A DNA stretch of 64,000 nucleotides from assembly GCA_963705155.1 (NCBI GenBank), contig CAVPJC010000001.1, positions 372,001 to 436,000 of the forward strand, written 5' to 3'. The translations under genes and the position numbers were made by a program. Shown here one piece after another: positions 16,788 to 25,827 of this stretch. The stretch comes from CAVPJC01 sp963705155 (GTDB lineage Bacteria > Chloroflexota > Anaerolineae > Anaerolineales > UBA4823). Every line of letters begins with the position of its first letter. Within the stretch, counting starts at the first letter, position 1. The notes beneath the pieces were generated by a model. It worked only from the letters and a program-made list of their open reading frames with translations. It had not been told where the DNA came from and did not search any database.

Positions 16788-17585
16788 TCAAGGCTTGAGT
16801 GTAAACTCCACCGTTCCAGGCCCTGCCTCCACCAGATCAAAGAAGGAGTCGTCGCCGTTTTCATCCGGCTGCAAACCCCACCAGTGCTGCACGCCGCCGC
16901 AGATCAGCGTCACGTTGGAATTGGAGAAGAGCTTGTAGTACCCCAGCCCGATCCCCTCGCTGTTGGCCGGCACTATCGCATCGGGTACATTCTCGCTCTC
17001 CCAGCCCTGGTTGAAGATCGCCTCACAATCCTCACCCGTTTGATTGCTGATCGTCGGGTAAAAGTAAGCCTGGTCGCCAACCACATTGGTAATTTCAATC
17101 ACCTGCCCCGCCGCAACGCCCTGGATCGTGGCGCCCATGTCGTCCCCGATGGCGCGCCCGCTTTTGGTGGTCTCTTTGGCCAGCTCCCAGCGCAGGCTGG
17201 CAGGCGCACCTGGCAGCACATAATTGAGGTCAGTACCGGCTGCCAGGTCTCCCAGGTAAGCCCCGTTCAAGTAAACATGCACAGGCAAAACCAGCTGGTT
17301 TTTGAGTAAAAAGCTGTTCCCGCTGGCCGCGGTGACCTCGCCGCTCACCCCTGGCAAGAGCAGGCGCGCCTCAGCGGTCTGTGTGGCGCGGATCGGTTCC
17401 ACCACCGGCACCTGCGCCGCCTGGGATGAGAAATAAGCGCTGATGGCTGTCCCCAGCACGGTAACCAGGGTGCCCACCAGCCCGCAGATGGCCACAATGA
17501 TGGCGCTGATCAACCCGATGCGCGCCACACGGATTTCTGGACTGCTTTCCGAGTTTCTTTCCCTGGAGGCTCCGTTTTCCGGCAT
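16788..17585 (-). CDS. Membrane-anchored protein of unknown function
   Basis: A 265-aa protein with a short charged N-terminus, one transmembrane helix (IGLISAIIVAICGLVGTLVTVL, about residues 24-45) and an extracytoplasmic beta-rich domain of about 190 residues. The latter includes LPVHVYLNGAYLGDLAAG, a PEGA-like pattern, and a C-terminal part with two cysteines (GEDCEAIF, LICGGVQHW). I do not recognise a full-length family. AGGGG lies before the ATG. It points towards the TcmP remnant and is not obviously in an operon. Confidence 0.75.
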   Translation of the reverse strand: MPENGASRERNSESSPEIRVARIGLISAIIVAICGLVGTLVTVLGTAISAYFSSQAAQVPVVEPIRATQTAEARLLLPGVSGEVTAASGNSFLLKNQLVLPVHVYLNGAYLGDLAAGTDLNYVLPGAPASLRWELAKETTKSGRAIGDDMGATIQGVAAGQVIEITNVVGDQAYFYPTISNQTGEDCEAIFNQGWESENVPDAIVPANSEGIGLGYYKLFSNSNVTLICGGVQHWWGLQPDENGDDSFFDLVEAGPGTVEFTLKP

Positions 17586-17769
17586 AGTTCAACCCCTGAT
17601 GGCAGCATGGCGGCAGGTCGACAAAAGTAGTATAGCATGAAAATCCCGGGTTATACCCTCCTGACGCCATGCAGTCCTCATAGCCTTGGAAGAACAAATG
17701 CTTCGGAAAGGAACTATCCCGCCGCCGCCGGTGTATCTATAACAGAACCATACGAAAGCGAGGTGTTCA

Positions 17770-18292
17770 TGAAACCCGGTAAATTCCTTACCCTTTTGCT
17801 CATCCTGCCCCTGCTGGCAGTTGCCTGCGCCCCTACGGCAAAGGCCGGGGCGCCAAAAGACGCTGCGGCAAAGACGCCGCCTGCCCTGTCACACTGCCTC
17901 AAGACTCGGCTTTTACCCCACCCGAGCCCTTCCCGGCGGATGCCGGATCGGGCTATTTCTGGTACGGCTCAGCCTCCCTGTGGACGCAAATACCCCCAGA
18001 CGGCGTCTGGCAGGCGCTGCCGAAAACCGAAGCCGGCTATACTCAAAAAGTCTTCTTTTGGAGCCAGGGCTACGAAGTCGCCCGTGAACCTCAGCCTGCT
18101 CTGACCCTCACCGGCCGTCGTCTGGATGGCGAAGCTCCGCCTCTCGTTGCCTCGCGGGCCACCAATGGCTACGCAGACGACAGCGGCCAGTTTATGCTGA
18201 TCGGCGCCGATATCCCTACCGCGGGCTGTTGGGAGTTCACCGCCGCCTATGCCGGCCAAACCCTGGTCTTTGTCATTAAAGTCGAACCGTAA
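17770..18292 (+). CDS. Lipoprotein of unknown function (one frameshift)
   Basis: The start at 17770 gives a signal peptide KFLTLLLILPLLAVAC with a lipobox (LAVAC). After about 40 residues the frame changes, at about 17880-17900. The second frame runs to 18292 with a domain containing GYFWYGSASLWTQIPPDGVW and ending AGCWEFTAAYAGQTLVFVI. This AGCWE-type end is common in small Chloroflexota lipoproteins of unknown role. The span is one base longer than a multiple of three, so one inserted base explains the break. Confidence 0.72.
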
Positions 18293-18330
18293 ATCCGGGC
18301 GGCGCAAGGTTCTACTGCGCCGCTGCCCGC

Positions 18331-19600
18331 CTAATCGGCTGAGGCCCCGGCTTGCACTGCCTCGCCTCGATCGAACCGGGCTAACTGCGGCCAGCGCCGG
18401 GCGATCCAGGCCACCGCCAGGATGCACCCCACCCCGCCGCTGATGATCGCAAAAGGCGCCCCCAGGAACTGCGCCGCCAGGCCCGCTTCCACTTCGCCAA
18501 GCTGCGGCCCGCCCATGAAAAAGATCTGGTTCACGCTGGTCATGCGCCCGCGGATGAAATCAGGTGTGTTCAGCTGCCGGATGGTGTTGCGGATGATCGT
18601 GCTGACCGAATCGGCCGCCCCCACCAGCATCAGCGCCAGCATTGCCAGGATAAAGCTGCGCGCCGCCCCAAAAGCCATCGTGGCTGCCCCAAAAACCACC
18701 ACCGAGGCCAGGAAAACCGGCCCCTGCCGCCGGATTTCAGCCATCTGCGAGATAATCACCGCCGCCAGCACCGCCCCAATCGACTGCGCCGCTGAAAGCC
18801 AGCCGTATTCCACCGCCCCCACCTTCAGGATGTCGCGCGCAAAAATAGGCATCAGTGTGTTGGCTGATGAGAAGAACGTGGCAAAGAAATCCATCACCAT
18901 CGTGGAAAGGATGATCGGTTGAGAAAGGATGAACTGCACCCCCTCCCGGATAGCCCCCAGGCTGATCGCCACTCGCTGGCCCGCCACACCCGGCTGCTCT
19001 GCCGCAACCTGCTGCTCCACCCGCCCCATCAGGATCAGCGCCGCAATCACCGCCAGGAAAGAGACGGCATTGAAGAGGTAGATGTAGCTCTGGCCCCAGT
19101 AGGCAATCACCAGCCCACTCACCGCCGGGCCTACGATCGCTCCCGTCTGGAATGCGATGGAATTCATGCTGAAAGCGTTCGCCAGGTCACGCGCCGGCAC
19201 CAGGTTGGGCACCAGCGCCTGGCGCGCCGGCAGATCAAACGCCACCACCGCCGCGTTCAATCCCGGTGAGCAGGTAGATGTGCCACAGCTCGATACGCCC
19301 TGCGAAGGTCAACAGCGCCAGGGCGCCCGCCAGCAGCGCCTGGCTGCTCTGGGTGATGAACATCACCTGGCGGCGGTTGGCGACATCGGCCAGGGCGCCG
19401 GCGATCAACGAAAAGAATATCACCGGCAGGATCCGCGCCAGTCCCACGCCGCCCAGGGCGATCGGCTGGTCGGTGAGGGTGCGGATGTGCCAGAACAGCG
19501 CCCACACCTGCATTTGCGTTCCGGCCACGGAAATCATCAGCCCGAACCACAGCAGGCGGAAACGGCGATGGAACAGGGCGGGGGGTATGCGCAGCGCCAT
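18331..19600 (-). CDS. MFS transporter, enterobactin-exporter (EntS/DHA3)-like (one frameshift)
   Basis: Two frames join into an MFS protein of about 422 residues. The first part (start 19600, ALRIPPALFHRRFRLLWFGL) has the first transmembrane helices and the loop motif IAGALADVANRRQ. After a shift near 19258 the rest follows (VVAFDLPARQALVPNLVP, then IGAVLAAVIISQMAEIRRQG) to the stop at 18331. The DLPARQALVP motif is typical of the EntS/DHA3 exporter group. Substrate unknown. The start is 3 bp from the SDR gene stop, so both are cotranscribed. The net +1 length suggests an inserted base. Confidence 0.85.
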
Positions 19601-19602
19601 AC

Positions 19603-20360
19603 CTAACACATCACCTTGCCGCCATCCACATTGATGGCCTGCCCGGTCAGGTAAGCGGCGGCGTCGCTGCACAGGAACAGCACCAGCCCGGTCACATCGT
19701 CCACCGTGCCCAGCCGCCCCTGCGGGATATCCTCCAGCCACTTGCGCAGCATGGCCTCATTCTGGCGCAGCGCGGCGGTCATTTCAGTCTCGATCACGCC
19801 CGGGCACACCGCGTTGACGCGAATGTTATAGGCTGCCAGCTCACGGGCTGCTTCGCGCGTCAGGCCGATCAACCCGGTTTTGCTGGCCACGTAGGCAGAG
19901 CGGTCTCTCAACCCGTGGGCGCGCCCGGCAATCGAGGCAATATTGACGATCACCCCGCCGCCCTGCTCCTGCATCACCCGCCCGGCGGACTGCATGGTAA
20001 AAAACGGCCCGGTCAGGTTCACATCCACCGTGCGGCGCCAGTCCCACTCGTCCATCTCCAGGATGGAGCCGTGCGGCTCGACCCCCGCGTTGTTGATCAG
20101 GATATCGATGCGTCCCAAAGTCTGCGCGCACTTGCTCAACCATGGCCTGAACGGGCATCCTGGCGGCGATATCGAAGACGTAATCCCTGGCACTCGCCCC
20201 CGGCCTGCCGGATGCCCCTGACACTCTCATCCAGGTTAACCGGTGTGATGTCGTTGGCCGCCACCCTGACGCCCTGCGCGGCAAATGCCGCCGCCAGCGC
20301 CCGCCCAATGCCGCGCCCCGCTCCGGTAACCAGCGCCACCTTGCCGCTAAATTCACTCAT
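19603..20360 (-). CDS. SDR family oxidoreductase (two frameshifts)
   Basis: A short-chain dehydrogenase of about 251 residues once two single-base shifts (near 20115-20125 and 20180-20195) are allowed. The N-terminus has the NAD(P) motif TGAGRGIGRAL. After the shifts come ILINNAG, the active-site Ser in NIASIAG, the YVASKTG catalytic Tyr/Lys pair, and the C-terminal VLFLCSDAAAYLTGQAINVDGG. The pattern matches the FabG/BDH-like group, with unknown substrate. ATG at 20360 is preceded by GGAG. It sits upstream of the MFS gene and 18 bp downstream of the M23 peptidase gene. Confidence 0.87.
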
Positions 20361-20378
20361 AAGCACTCCATATTTTCC

Positions 20379-21095
20379 TTACGGGCCTGCACAAATCGGA
20401 ATTTCTCCCCGGTTCTCAGCCGCATCCAGCGCCAGTCCCAGGTAAGGGGAGGGATCAAGCGTATTGCCAATCTCCAGCTCATTGCGAAAACTGCCCCTGC
20501 CGTCATCCAGCACAATCGAGAAGTGCAGGTGAATACCCGTGGGGTTGAACGGGTCGCCAGAGTAATTGCCCTGGTAGCCCAGCAGCGTCCCGGCTTCTAC
20601 GTACACATCACTCGTCCCGGGCGGGAAATCGGGAACGATGAAGGAATTGCCCTGCGAGTCGGCCATGTGGGTGTAATACGCCCACACCTGGCGGCCTGGC
20701 CGCCGCGGGTCCTGCGGAATGCGGATGATGACAGAAGATTTCCATTCTGGTAAGCGTGTCAAATAGCCGGGATAAGCCGCCACCACCGGGGTCTTCCCAG
20801 ACCTTTCCCGCCGAAGATATCAATGCCCTGGTGGCTGTGCCCCGGGCGGAAGGAATCGCCCCACAGGTAGCCGATGAAGCCGTTGGTGGGCAGCAGGAAC
20901 GGGGCTTCGCCGCACCGCTCTCCGGCCCGCACCGCCCATTCAGGGTGCGCCTGCCGGGTTCCTGAGCCAGGCCAGCACACGCTGGGTGCGCCCGCCATCC
21001 GGGACCTCCCCACGCGCAAAGAAAACCACCACCCCCACCAAAAGGAGCGCCAGCGCCGCAACCAGGAGAATAAAAAACGCAAGACGAGATGCCAT
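20379..21095 (-). CDS. M23-family metallopeptidase, membrane-anchored (frameshifted)
   Basis: Three frames combine into one exported zinc peptidase of about 239 residues. The start at 21095 gives an N-terminal helix (ASRLAFFILLVAALALLLVGVV). After a shift near 20955 comes FLLPTNGFIGYLWGD and GHSHQGIDIF, the HxxxD zinc site. After another near 20780 comes VAAYPGYLTRL, and the HxH motif in GIHLHFSI. M23 enzymes cut peptidoglycan cross-bridges; a single-domain anchored form like this fits cell-wall remodelling. The total length is a multiple of three because the indels compensate. Confidence 0.82.
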
Positions 21096-21148
21096 TAGGT
21101 CGCCTGAAAGCCGAGAAGTCCCTGGTTATATGCTCCCGACCCCACCGA

Positions 21149-21490
21149 TTATTCCACGGGATTCTGGTGTTTGCGTATGTTCTCCAGGTCATCCTCCTTG
21201 TGATCGGCCAGGAAGAGCGCCATCCGCCCGCGTGTCATCACCTGCAGCAGCCGGCCGGTCTCCCGCCCGGCGGGCGAGGCCATGGCCTGCTGCACCGCCT
21301 CAGATGTGTCAAAAAACAGCTCGTGCATCAGGGTGTAGGTGGTTTTCCCAAACAGGGATACATCCACGCGGCTGGTGGCTTCCCGGCGCAATCCCGGCAT
21401 TTGCTCGGCCGCACGCAGAAACTGCGGCCAGGTCTCTTCAAAAGCGTTCCAGTCATCCGGCTGTTCAACCAGAATTACCAGTTTATGCAT
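21149..21490 (-). CDS. EthD-like / dimeric alpha-beta barrel protein
   Basis: A 113-aa small protein (HKLVILVEQPDDWNAFEETW opening) with the ferredoxin-like fold pattern of EthD-type proteins, including VDVSLFGKTTYTLMHELFF. Members of the superfamily are small dimeric enzymes or sensors; no specific activity can be given. ATG at 21490 has GGAG 8 nt upstream and is preferred to the TTG two codons earlier. It is the first gene of a minus-strand run EthD-M23-SDR-MFS. A TATAAT (minus, 21516-21511) lies 20 bp before it. Confidence 0.7.
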   Translation of the reverse strand: MHKLVILVEQPDDWNAFEETWPQFLRAAEQMPGLRREATSRVDVSLFGKTTYTLMHELFFDTSEAVQQAMASPAGRETGRLLQVMTRGRMALFLADHKEDDLENIRKHQNPVE

Positions 21491-21639
21491 ACCCAAATCT
21501 CCGGTTTTCGATTATACCCCGCTTATCGGCTAACACATTTAATAGTTATGCAGTTGTAGGGGGATTGGGCGCACCCGGATTAGGGCATCCCGGAGCCGCC
21601 CAGCTCTAACGCTTTTCTTACAAAGTCAGCCCACTTTCG

Positions 21640-21648
21640 TGGTATCAT
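21640..21648 (+). promoter_or_regulatory. Extended -10 element for the 21671 gene
   Basis: TGGTATCAT (TGn-TATCAT) lies just before the GGAGGCAAGG ribosome binding site of the next gene. The -35 region is weak, as expected for extended -10 promoters. Confidence 0.45.
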
Positions 21649-21670
21649 TTGCCGGAACGGAGGCAAGGAA

Positions 21671-22054
21671 ATGGACGATAAAATCACAATCATCGAGGGG
21701 CCTCCCCCCACCTTCGAGGCTGTGACCGATGGCTGGGTGCTGGGACTGAACGAGGGACCTAACCTGGCGGATATTGCCGTCACCCGGCTGCGCACCTTCA
21801 ACGGCCCTGCGCTGGTGGAGCGCTGCTACCGGGCATGGCACAACCAGCAGAACATCCAGCTGGAGTATCGCACCATGGAAGGTTTGGAACAGCAGGCGCC
21901 CATCGTGGCAGCCCGCTTCATGGATATCGACGAAGGCCATCTTTTAGTGTTGTGGCTGCGTCTGGTCGATGAAGAAGTGGGTTTGGAGCTGGGTTACGAA
22001 GAAGATGACAACGACGAAAACCAGGACGACCCGGGTTTCCCGGACCTGCCTTGA
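21671..22054 (+). CDS. Conserved acidic hypothetical protein
   Basis: A 127-aa cytoplasmic protein with no recognisable family. It is rich in acidic residues, especially at its C-terminus (YEEDDNDENQDD). The gene is supported by GGAGGCAAGG before the ATG, its own extended -10 and a clear terminator after the stop, so it is a real single-gene unit. Confidence 0.7.
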   Translation: MDDKITIIEGPPPTFEAVTDGWVLGLNEGPNLADIAVTRLRTFNGPALVERCYRAWHNQQNIQLEYRTMEGLEQQAPIVAARFMDIDEGHLLVLWLRLVDEEVGLELGYEEDDNDENQDDPGFPDLP

Positions 22055-22073
22055 GCTTACTGTTGACCCAAAA

Positions 22074-22105
22074 AACTGCGGATGGCAACCATCCGCAGTT
22101 TTTTT
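22074..22105 (+). terminator. Rho-independent terminator
   Basis: The 12-bp stem AACTGCGGATGG / CCATCCGCAGTT has a 3-nt loop and is followed by a run of seven T. It ends the 21671 gene and isolates the enoyl-CoA hydratase gene downstream. Confidence 0.92.
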
Positions 22106-22168
22106 GTGGTAACCCGGGGCATGTGTTATTATAAAACCATCCAGAAGGTTTGATGAAGGGGAGGCGTT

Positions 22169-22963
22169 ATGTCTGCTGCACCTGAACCGGTCCTGATCAC
22201 AGATCTAAAGGACGGCGTATTCACCATCCAGCTCAACCGCCCGAAAGTCAACGCGTTCAACTTTGAGTTGATCGAAGCCACCCAGAGCGCTTTCAAACAG
22301 GCCCAGCGCGATGCGCGCACACGCTGTGTGCTGCTCACCGCCAGCGGCAGCGTCTTCAGCGCCGGGCAGGACATCACCGACTTCAAACAGGTGGAAGGCA
22401 CATCCTACCGCCAGCATCTGCTGCGCACCTACAACCCGTTGATCCTGCAGATCCGCCAGCTCGAAAAGCCGGTGCTGGCTGCCATCAACGGCCCGGTTTC
22501 GGGGGCGGCGCTGGGCATTGCCCTGGCCTGCGACCTGCGCATTGCCGCCGATAACGCCCGCATGGTGGTGGGCTTTCTGGGCATTGGCCTCGCCCCCGAT
22601 TCGGCCATCTCCCTGCTGCTGCCTGCCCTGATCGGGCTGGGCCGCGCCAGCCAATACGCCTTCACCAATGCGCCCATCAGCGCCGCAGAAGCCCTGGCTC
22701 TGGGGTTGGTGAACCGCCTGGCGCCGCCGGCTGAGCTGCAGGCGGCCGCTTTTGAATGGGCAGCCTTCCTGGCCCAGGGACCCGTGGGCGCCTTTGGGCT
22801 GACCAAACGCGCTTTCAACCGGGCTGTGCTGGGCAACCTGGAGCAGGTGCTCGACTATGAAGCCTATCTACAGGATATCGCCGGCAGCCAGGCCGAGCAC
22901 AGGGAAGGCGTGCAGGCATTCCTGGAAAAACGCCTTCCCCGCTTCACCGGCCAGCCAGACTGA
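22169..22963 (+). CDS. Enoyl-CoA hydratase/isomerase family protein
   Basis: A 264-aa crotonase-fold enzyme acting on acyl-CoA thioesters. The oxyanion-hole elements are SAGQDITDF and PVSGAALGIALACDLR. At the position where hydratases carry the second catalytic Glu, this protein has GIGLAPDSAIS, with Asp as in PaaG-type isomerases (2-(1,2-epoxyphenyl)acetyl-CoA isomerase). An isomerase role is therefore at least as likely as hydration. AGGGGAGGCGTT precedes the ATG. It is convergent with galE. Confidence 0.88.
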   Translation: MSAAPEPVLITDLKDGVFTIQLNRPKVNAFNFELIEATQSAFKQAQRDARTRCVLLTASGSVFSAGQDITDFKQVEGTSYRQHLLRTYNPLILQIRQLEKPVLAAINGPVSGAALGIALACDLRIAADNARMVVGFLGIGLAPDSAISLLLPALIGLGRASQYAFTNAPISAAEALALGLVNRLAPPAELQAAAFEWAAFLAQGPVGAFGLTKRAFNRAVLGNLEQVLDYEAYLQDIAGSQAEHREGVQAFLEKRLPRFTGQPD

Positions 22964-22969
22964 GCCGGG

Positions 22970-23981
22970 CTATTCGTACCCGCGCGGATTGGCCGACTGC
23001 CAGCGCCAGACATCCGCGCACATCTCATCCAATCCGAGGCGCGCCGACCAGCCCAGCTCCCGGTTGGCTTTGGTCGGGTCGGCATAGGCGGTGGCAATAT
23101 CGCCCGGGCGGCGCCCGACGATCTGGTAGGGGATTACCTTTCCGCAGGCGCGCTCGAAGGCTGCCAGCACTTCCAGCACACTGTAACCGCGCCCGGTGCC
23201 CAGGTTATAGACCACCAGCCCGGGGTTGGAAGCCAGTTTTTCCAACGCGTGGATGTGACCCACCGCCAGATCAACCACGTGGATATAATCGCGCACCCCG
23301 GTGCCATCCGGCGTGGGGTAGTCATTGCCAAAGACCGACAGACGCGCTCAGCTTGCCCACCGCCACCTGTGAAATGTACGGCACCAGGTTATTGGGGATG
23401 CCGTTGGGATCTTCGCCGATCCGCCCGCTGCTGTGGGCGCCCACCGGGTTGAAATAGCGCAGCAGCACAATATTCCAGGCAGGGTCAGCCACCGCCAGGT
23501 CGCCGAGGATATCCTCGATGATCAGCTTGGAACGACCGTAAGGGTTCACCGTCGAGCGGGGAAAATCTTCGGTGATGGGCACCCGGCTGGGCTCACCGTA
23601 CACCGTGCAGGATGAGCTGAAGACCAGGTTTTTCACCCCATGCGCCTGCATCACCTTGCACAGGGTCAGCGTTCCACCCACGTTGTTCTCATAATAGCGC
23701 AGCGGCATTCCCACCAATTCGCCCACCGCTTTCAACCCGGCGAAGTGGATCACCGCATCGATCTGGTGCTCGGTAAAAATTGCATCCAGGGCGGGCTCAT
23801 CCAGCAGGTCCACTTTATAAAAGGTCAGCGGCTTGCCGGCCAGCTCCTGCACCCGGCGCAGCGCTTCCTCTTTGCTGTTGGCCAGGTTATCGGCCACAAC
23901 CAGCTCATAGCCGTTTTTCAAAAGCTCCACACAGGTGTGGCTGCCAATATAGCCGGCGCCGCCGGTTACAAAAATTTTCAT
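22970..23981 (-). CDS. galE: UDP-glucose 4-epimerase GalE (one frameshift)
   Basis: An extended SDR of about 336 residues interconverting UDP-glucose and UDP-galactose. The first 219 residues are open, with the NAD motif TGGAGYIGSH, FAGLKAVGE, SSSCTVYG (catalytic Ser/Thr) and NPYGRSK (YxxxK). The frame breaks near 23340, where KLERLSVFGNDYPTPDGTG is expected, and resumes at VRDYIHVVDLA. The end is ELGWSARLGLDEMC. The span is net +1, consistent with one extra base in the read. It follows gmk by 12 bp on the same strand. Confidence 0.92.
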
Positions 23982-23993
23982 TTGCTTTTATCC

Positions 23994-24680
23994 TTATTTA
24001 TCGAGATGTCTTGTGCGAGCGCTCTTCGCGAAGCAATCTCGGTTTTTGCGTGGTTCACGAAGATTCGAGCGGCTTTTACAGTTGACTTTGCGCGGGTGCA
24101 CCTTGTGGTGCTCCGCCTGAATGATCGCCAGAATGACATCCACGGTGGCGTCCAGCTGGTGTTCGCGGTTGACCACCAGGTAATCAAACTCGTTCAAGCG
24201 TTTCATCTCCTGGCGGGCGGTGGCAATGCGCAGATTCAGCCCTTCGGGGGTTTCGGTCATCCGCTGGCGCAGCCGGTTGACCATTTCCGCCTCATCCTGG
24301 GTGGTGAGGAAGATCAGCAGGGCCTCTGGCGATAGCTCGCGGATGGTGGCTGCGCCCTGCACATCGATGCGCATGACCACATCCTTGCCGCTGGCCAGCG
24401 CCTGGCGCACCTGGGCTTTGGGAATGCCCTTATAATCTTTGTAAACGATGGCATATTCCAGCAGCTCATCCTGCTCGATCATCTCGGCGAATTCATCCTT
24501 GGAGAGGAAGAAATAATCCACGCCGTTGGTCTCGTCGGGCCGGGGCGCCCGGGTGGTGGCGGTGACCACAAAGTGAAAGGGCAGTTTGCGATCGATCATG
24601 CGCTGGATCACGCTGTCTTTCCCCACCCCGGAGGGCCCGGAAATGACAATCAGCAGCGGTTGGGGGCCATCTGGTATCAA
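23994..24680 (-). CDS. gmk: Guanylate kinase
   Basis: A 228-aa GMP kinase making GDP, essential for nucleotide supply. It has the Walker A SGPSGVGKDSV at about residues 14-24, the GMP-binding TTRAPRPDETNGVDYFFLS (family consensus SYTTRxxRxGExxGxDYxFV), and DVQGAATIRE. The C-terminal 30 residues, rich in Arg and Lys, extend beyond the usual end. The only upstream in-frame start is TTG at 24680; no strong ribosome binding site is seen. It is divergent from the FmdB-type gene. Confidence 0.92.
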   Translation of the reverse strand: MIPDGPQPLLIVISGPSGVGKDSVIQRMIDRKLPFHFVVTATTRAPRPDETNGVDYFFLSKDEFAEMIEQDELLEYAIVYKDYKGIPKAQVRQALASGKDVVMRIDVQGAATIRELSPEALLIFLTTQDEAEMVNRLRQRMTETPEGLNLRIATARQEMKRLNEFDYLVVNREHQLDATVDVILAIIQAEHHKVHPRKVNCKSRSNLREPRKNRDCFAKSARTRHLDK

Positions 24681-24714
24681 AAGAAGTTTGGTTCAGTCAT
24701 TCATGTCCTGCGAT

Positions 24715-24722
24715 ATTATAAT
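24715..24722. promoter_or_regulatory. Overlapping divergent -10 boxes
   Basis: ATTATAAT contains TATAAT on the plus strand (24717-24722) and TATAAT on the minus strand (24720-24715), in the 72-bp gap between gmk and the FmdB-type gene. The two promoters would compete for the same DNA. Neither has a convincing -35. Confidence 0.4.
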
Positions 24723-24752
24723 TTCGCTTCAAGAGAACTCCGGAGGTTATTT

Positions 24753-25160
24753 ATGCCATTTTACCAGTACAACTGCCTGGACTGTCGCAAACGCTTTGAA
24801 GTATTCATGTCTTACAGTGAATATGGCTCGAAAACATTACACTGCCCGCACTGCGCCAGCACCCATATCCAGCGCCGCATCGGGCGCATTCGCATTGCCC
24901 GCTCAGAAGACAGCCGCATGGAAGACCTGGCCGATCCCGCCGGGCTGGAGGGGTTGGAAGATGACCCGAAAGCGCTGGGCCGCATGATGCGCCGGATGAG
25001 CAGTGAGATGGGCGAAGAGATGGGTCCCGAGTTTGACGATGTGATCGACCGCCTGGAAGCGGGGCAAAGCCCCGAGGAAATTGAGCAGGCCATACCCGAC
25101 CTGGGCGGCGAGGGCGGCGGGGCCGGCGGCATGCCCGGCGGTTTCGATGACGATCTGTAA
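24753..25160 (+). CDS. FmdB-type zinc-ribbon protein
   Basis: A 135-aa protein. The first 45 residues form a FmdB/CxxC zinc ribbon: PFYQYNCLDCRKRFEVF and LHCPHC give two CxxC pairs. The remainder is acidic and Met/Arg-rich, with a Gly-rich tail. FmdB-like proteins were linked to regulation of formamidase genes, but most members have unknown targets. CCGGAGG lies 7 bp before the ATG at 24753; longer frames upstream overlap gmk and are rejected. Confidence 0.85.
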   Translation: MPFYQYNCLDCRKRFEVFMSYSEYGSKTLHCPHCASTHIQRRIGRIRIARSEDSRMEDLADPAGLEGLEDDPKALGRMMRRMSSEMGEEMGPEFDDVIDRLEAGQSPEEIEQAIPDLGGEGGGAGGMPGGFDDDL

Positions 25161-25170
25161 CCCGTCGCAG

Positions 25171-25807
25171 CTAACTGGCCGCTTTGCCGGCTTCCAAACG
25201 CTCCAAAACCACCTGCCGCATAGCCGCCTGCACCACCTCGGGCGGCTGTGACGCATCAATCACCACCCAGCGCCCGGGTTCGGCGTGCACCATCTCAAAA
25301 TAGCCCTGGCGCACACGCCGGTAGAAACTCCACATCATAGGTGTCCAGGCGGTTCATACCACCCGCCTGACCGCGCCGGCGCAGGCCCACTTCCACATCC
25401 ACATCCAGCAGCAACGTCAGGTCGGGCTTCAGCCCTCCCGTGGCAAAATCGATCACCGACGCGCATCTGCTCCGGCGCCACCACCTGGTAGCCGTAACCC
25501 TGGTAGGCTACGGTCGAAGTCGGCGTAGCGGTCGCTGACCACCACACCCCCCCCAGCCAGGTGCGGGCGGATGACCGTCTCCACCAGCTGGGCCCGCGAG
25601 GCCTGGAAGAGCAGGATTTCGGTGCGCGGCTGCATGTCTGCATGTTTAAAATCCGAAAGGATCGCGCGCACCTGGTCGCCGATCGAGCGTGCCGCCCGGC
25701 TCACGCGTCGCCAGCACATCATAGCCGCTGGCACGCAAATACTCCGCCAGCAAAGGGGCCTGGGTGGTCTTACCCGAGCCTTCCGAGCCTTCCAGTGTGA
25801 TGAACAT
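25171..25807 (-). CDS. tmk: Thymidylate kinase (four frameshifts)
   Basis: Pieces in three frames rebuild a complete dTMP kinase of about 211 residues. The order is: start at 25807 with FITLEGSEGSGKTTQ (P-loop), EPGGT, then after ~25690 IGDQVRAILSDF and VVVSDRYAD, after ~25513 STVAYQGYGY, after ~25463 a TGGLKPDLTLLLDVDV segment, and after ~25333 EFYRRVRQGYFEM to the TAG at 25171. All catalytic elements (P-loop, DRY, LID region) are present once indels are corrected. The enzyme is essential, so the breaks are best read as sequence errors. It begins 20 bp after the R3H ATPase gene. Confidence 0.88.
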
Positions 25808-25827
25808 GCGCTCTGGTCGCCCCCGCT

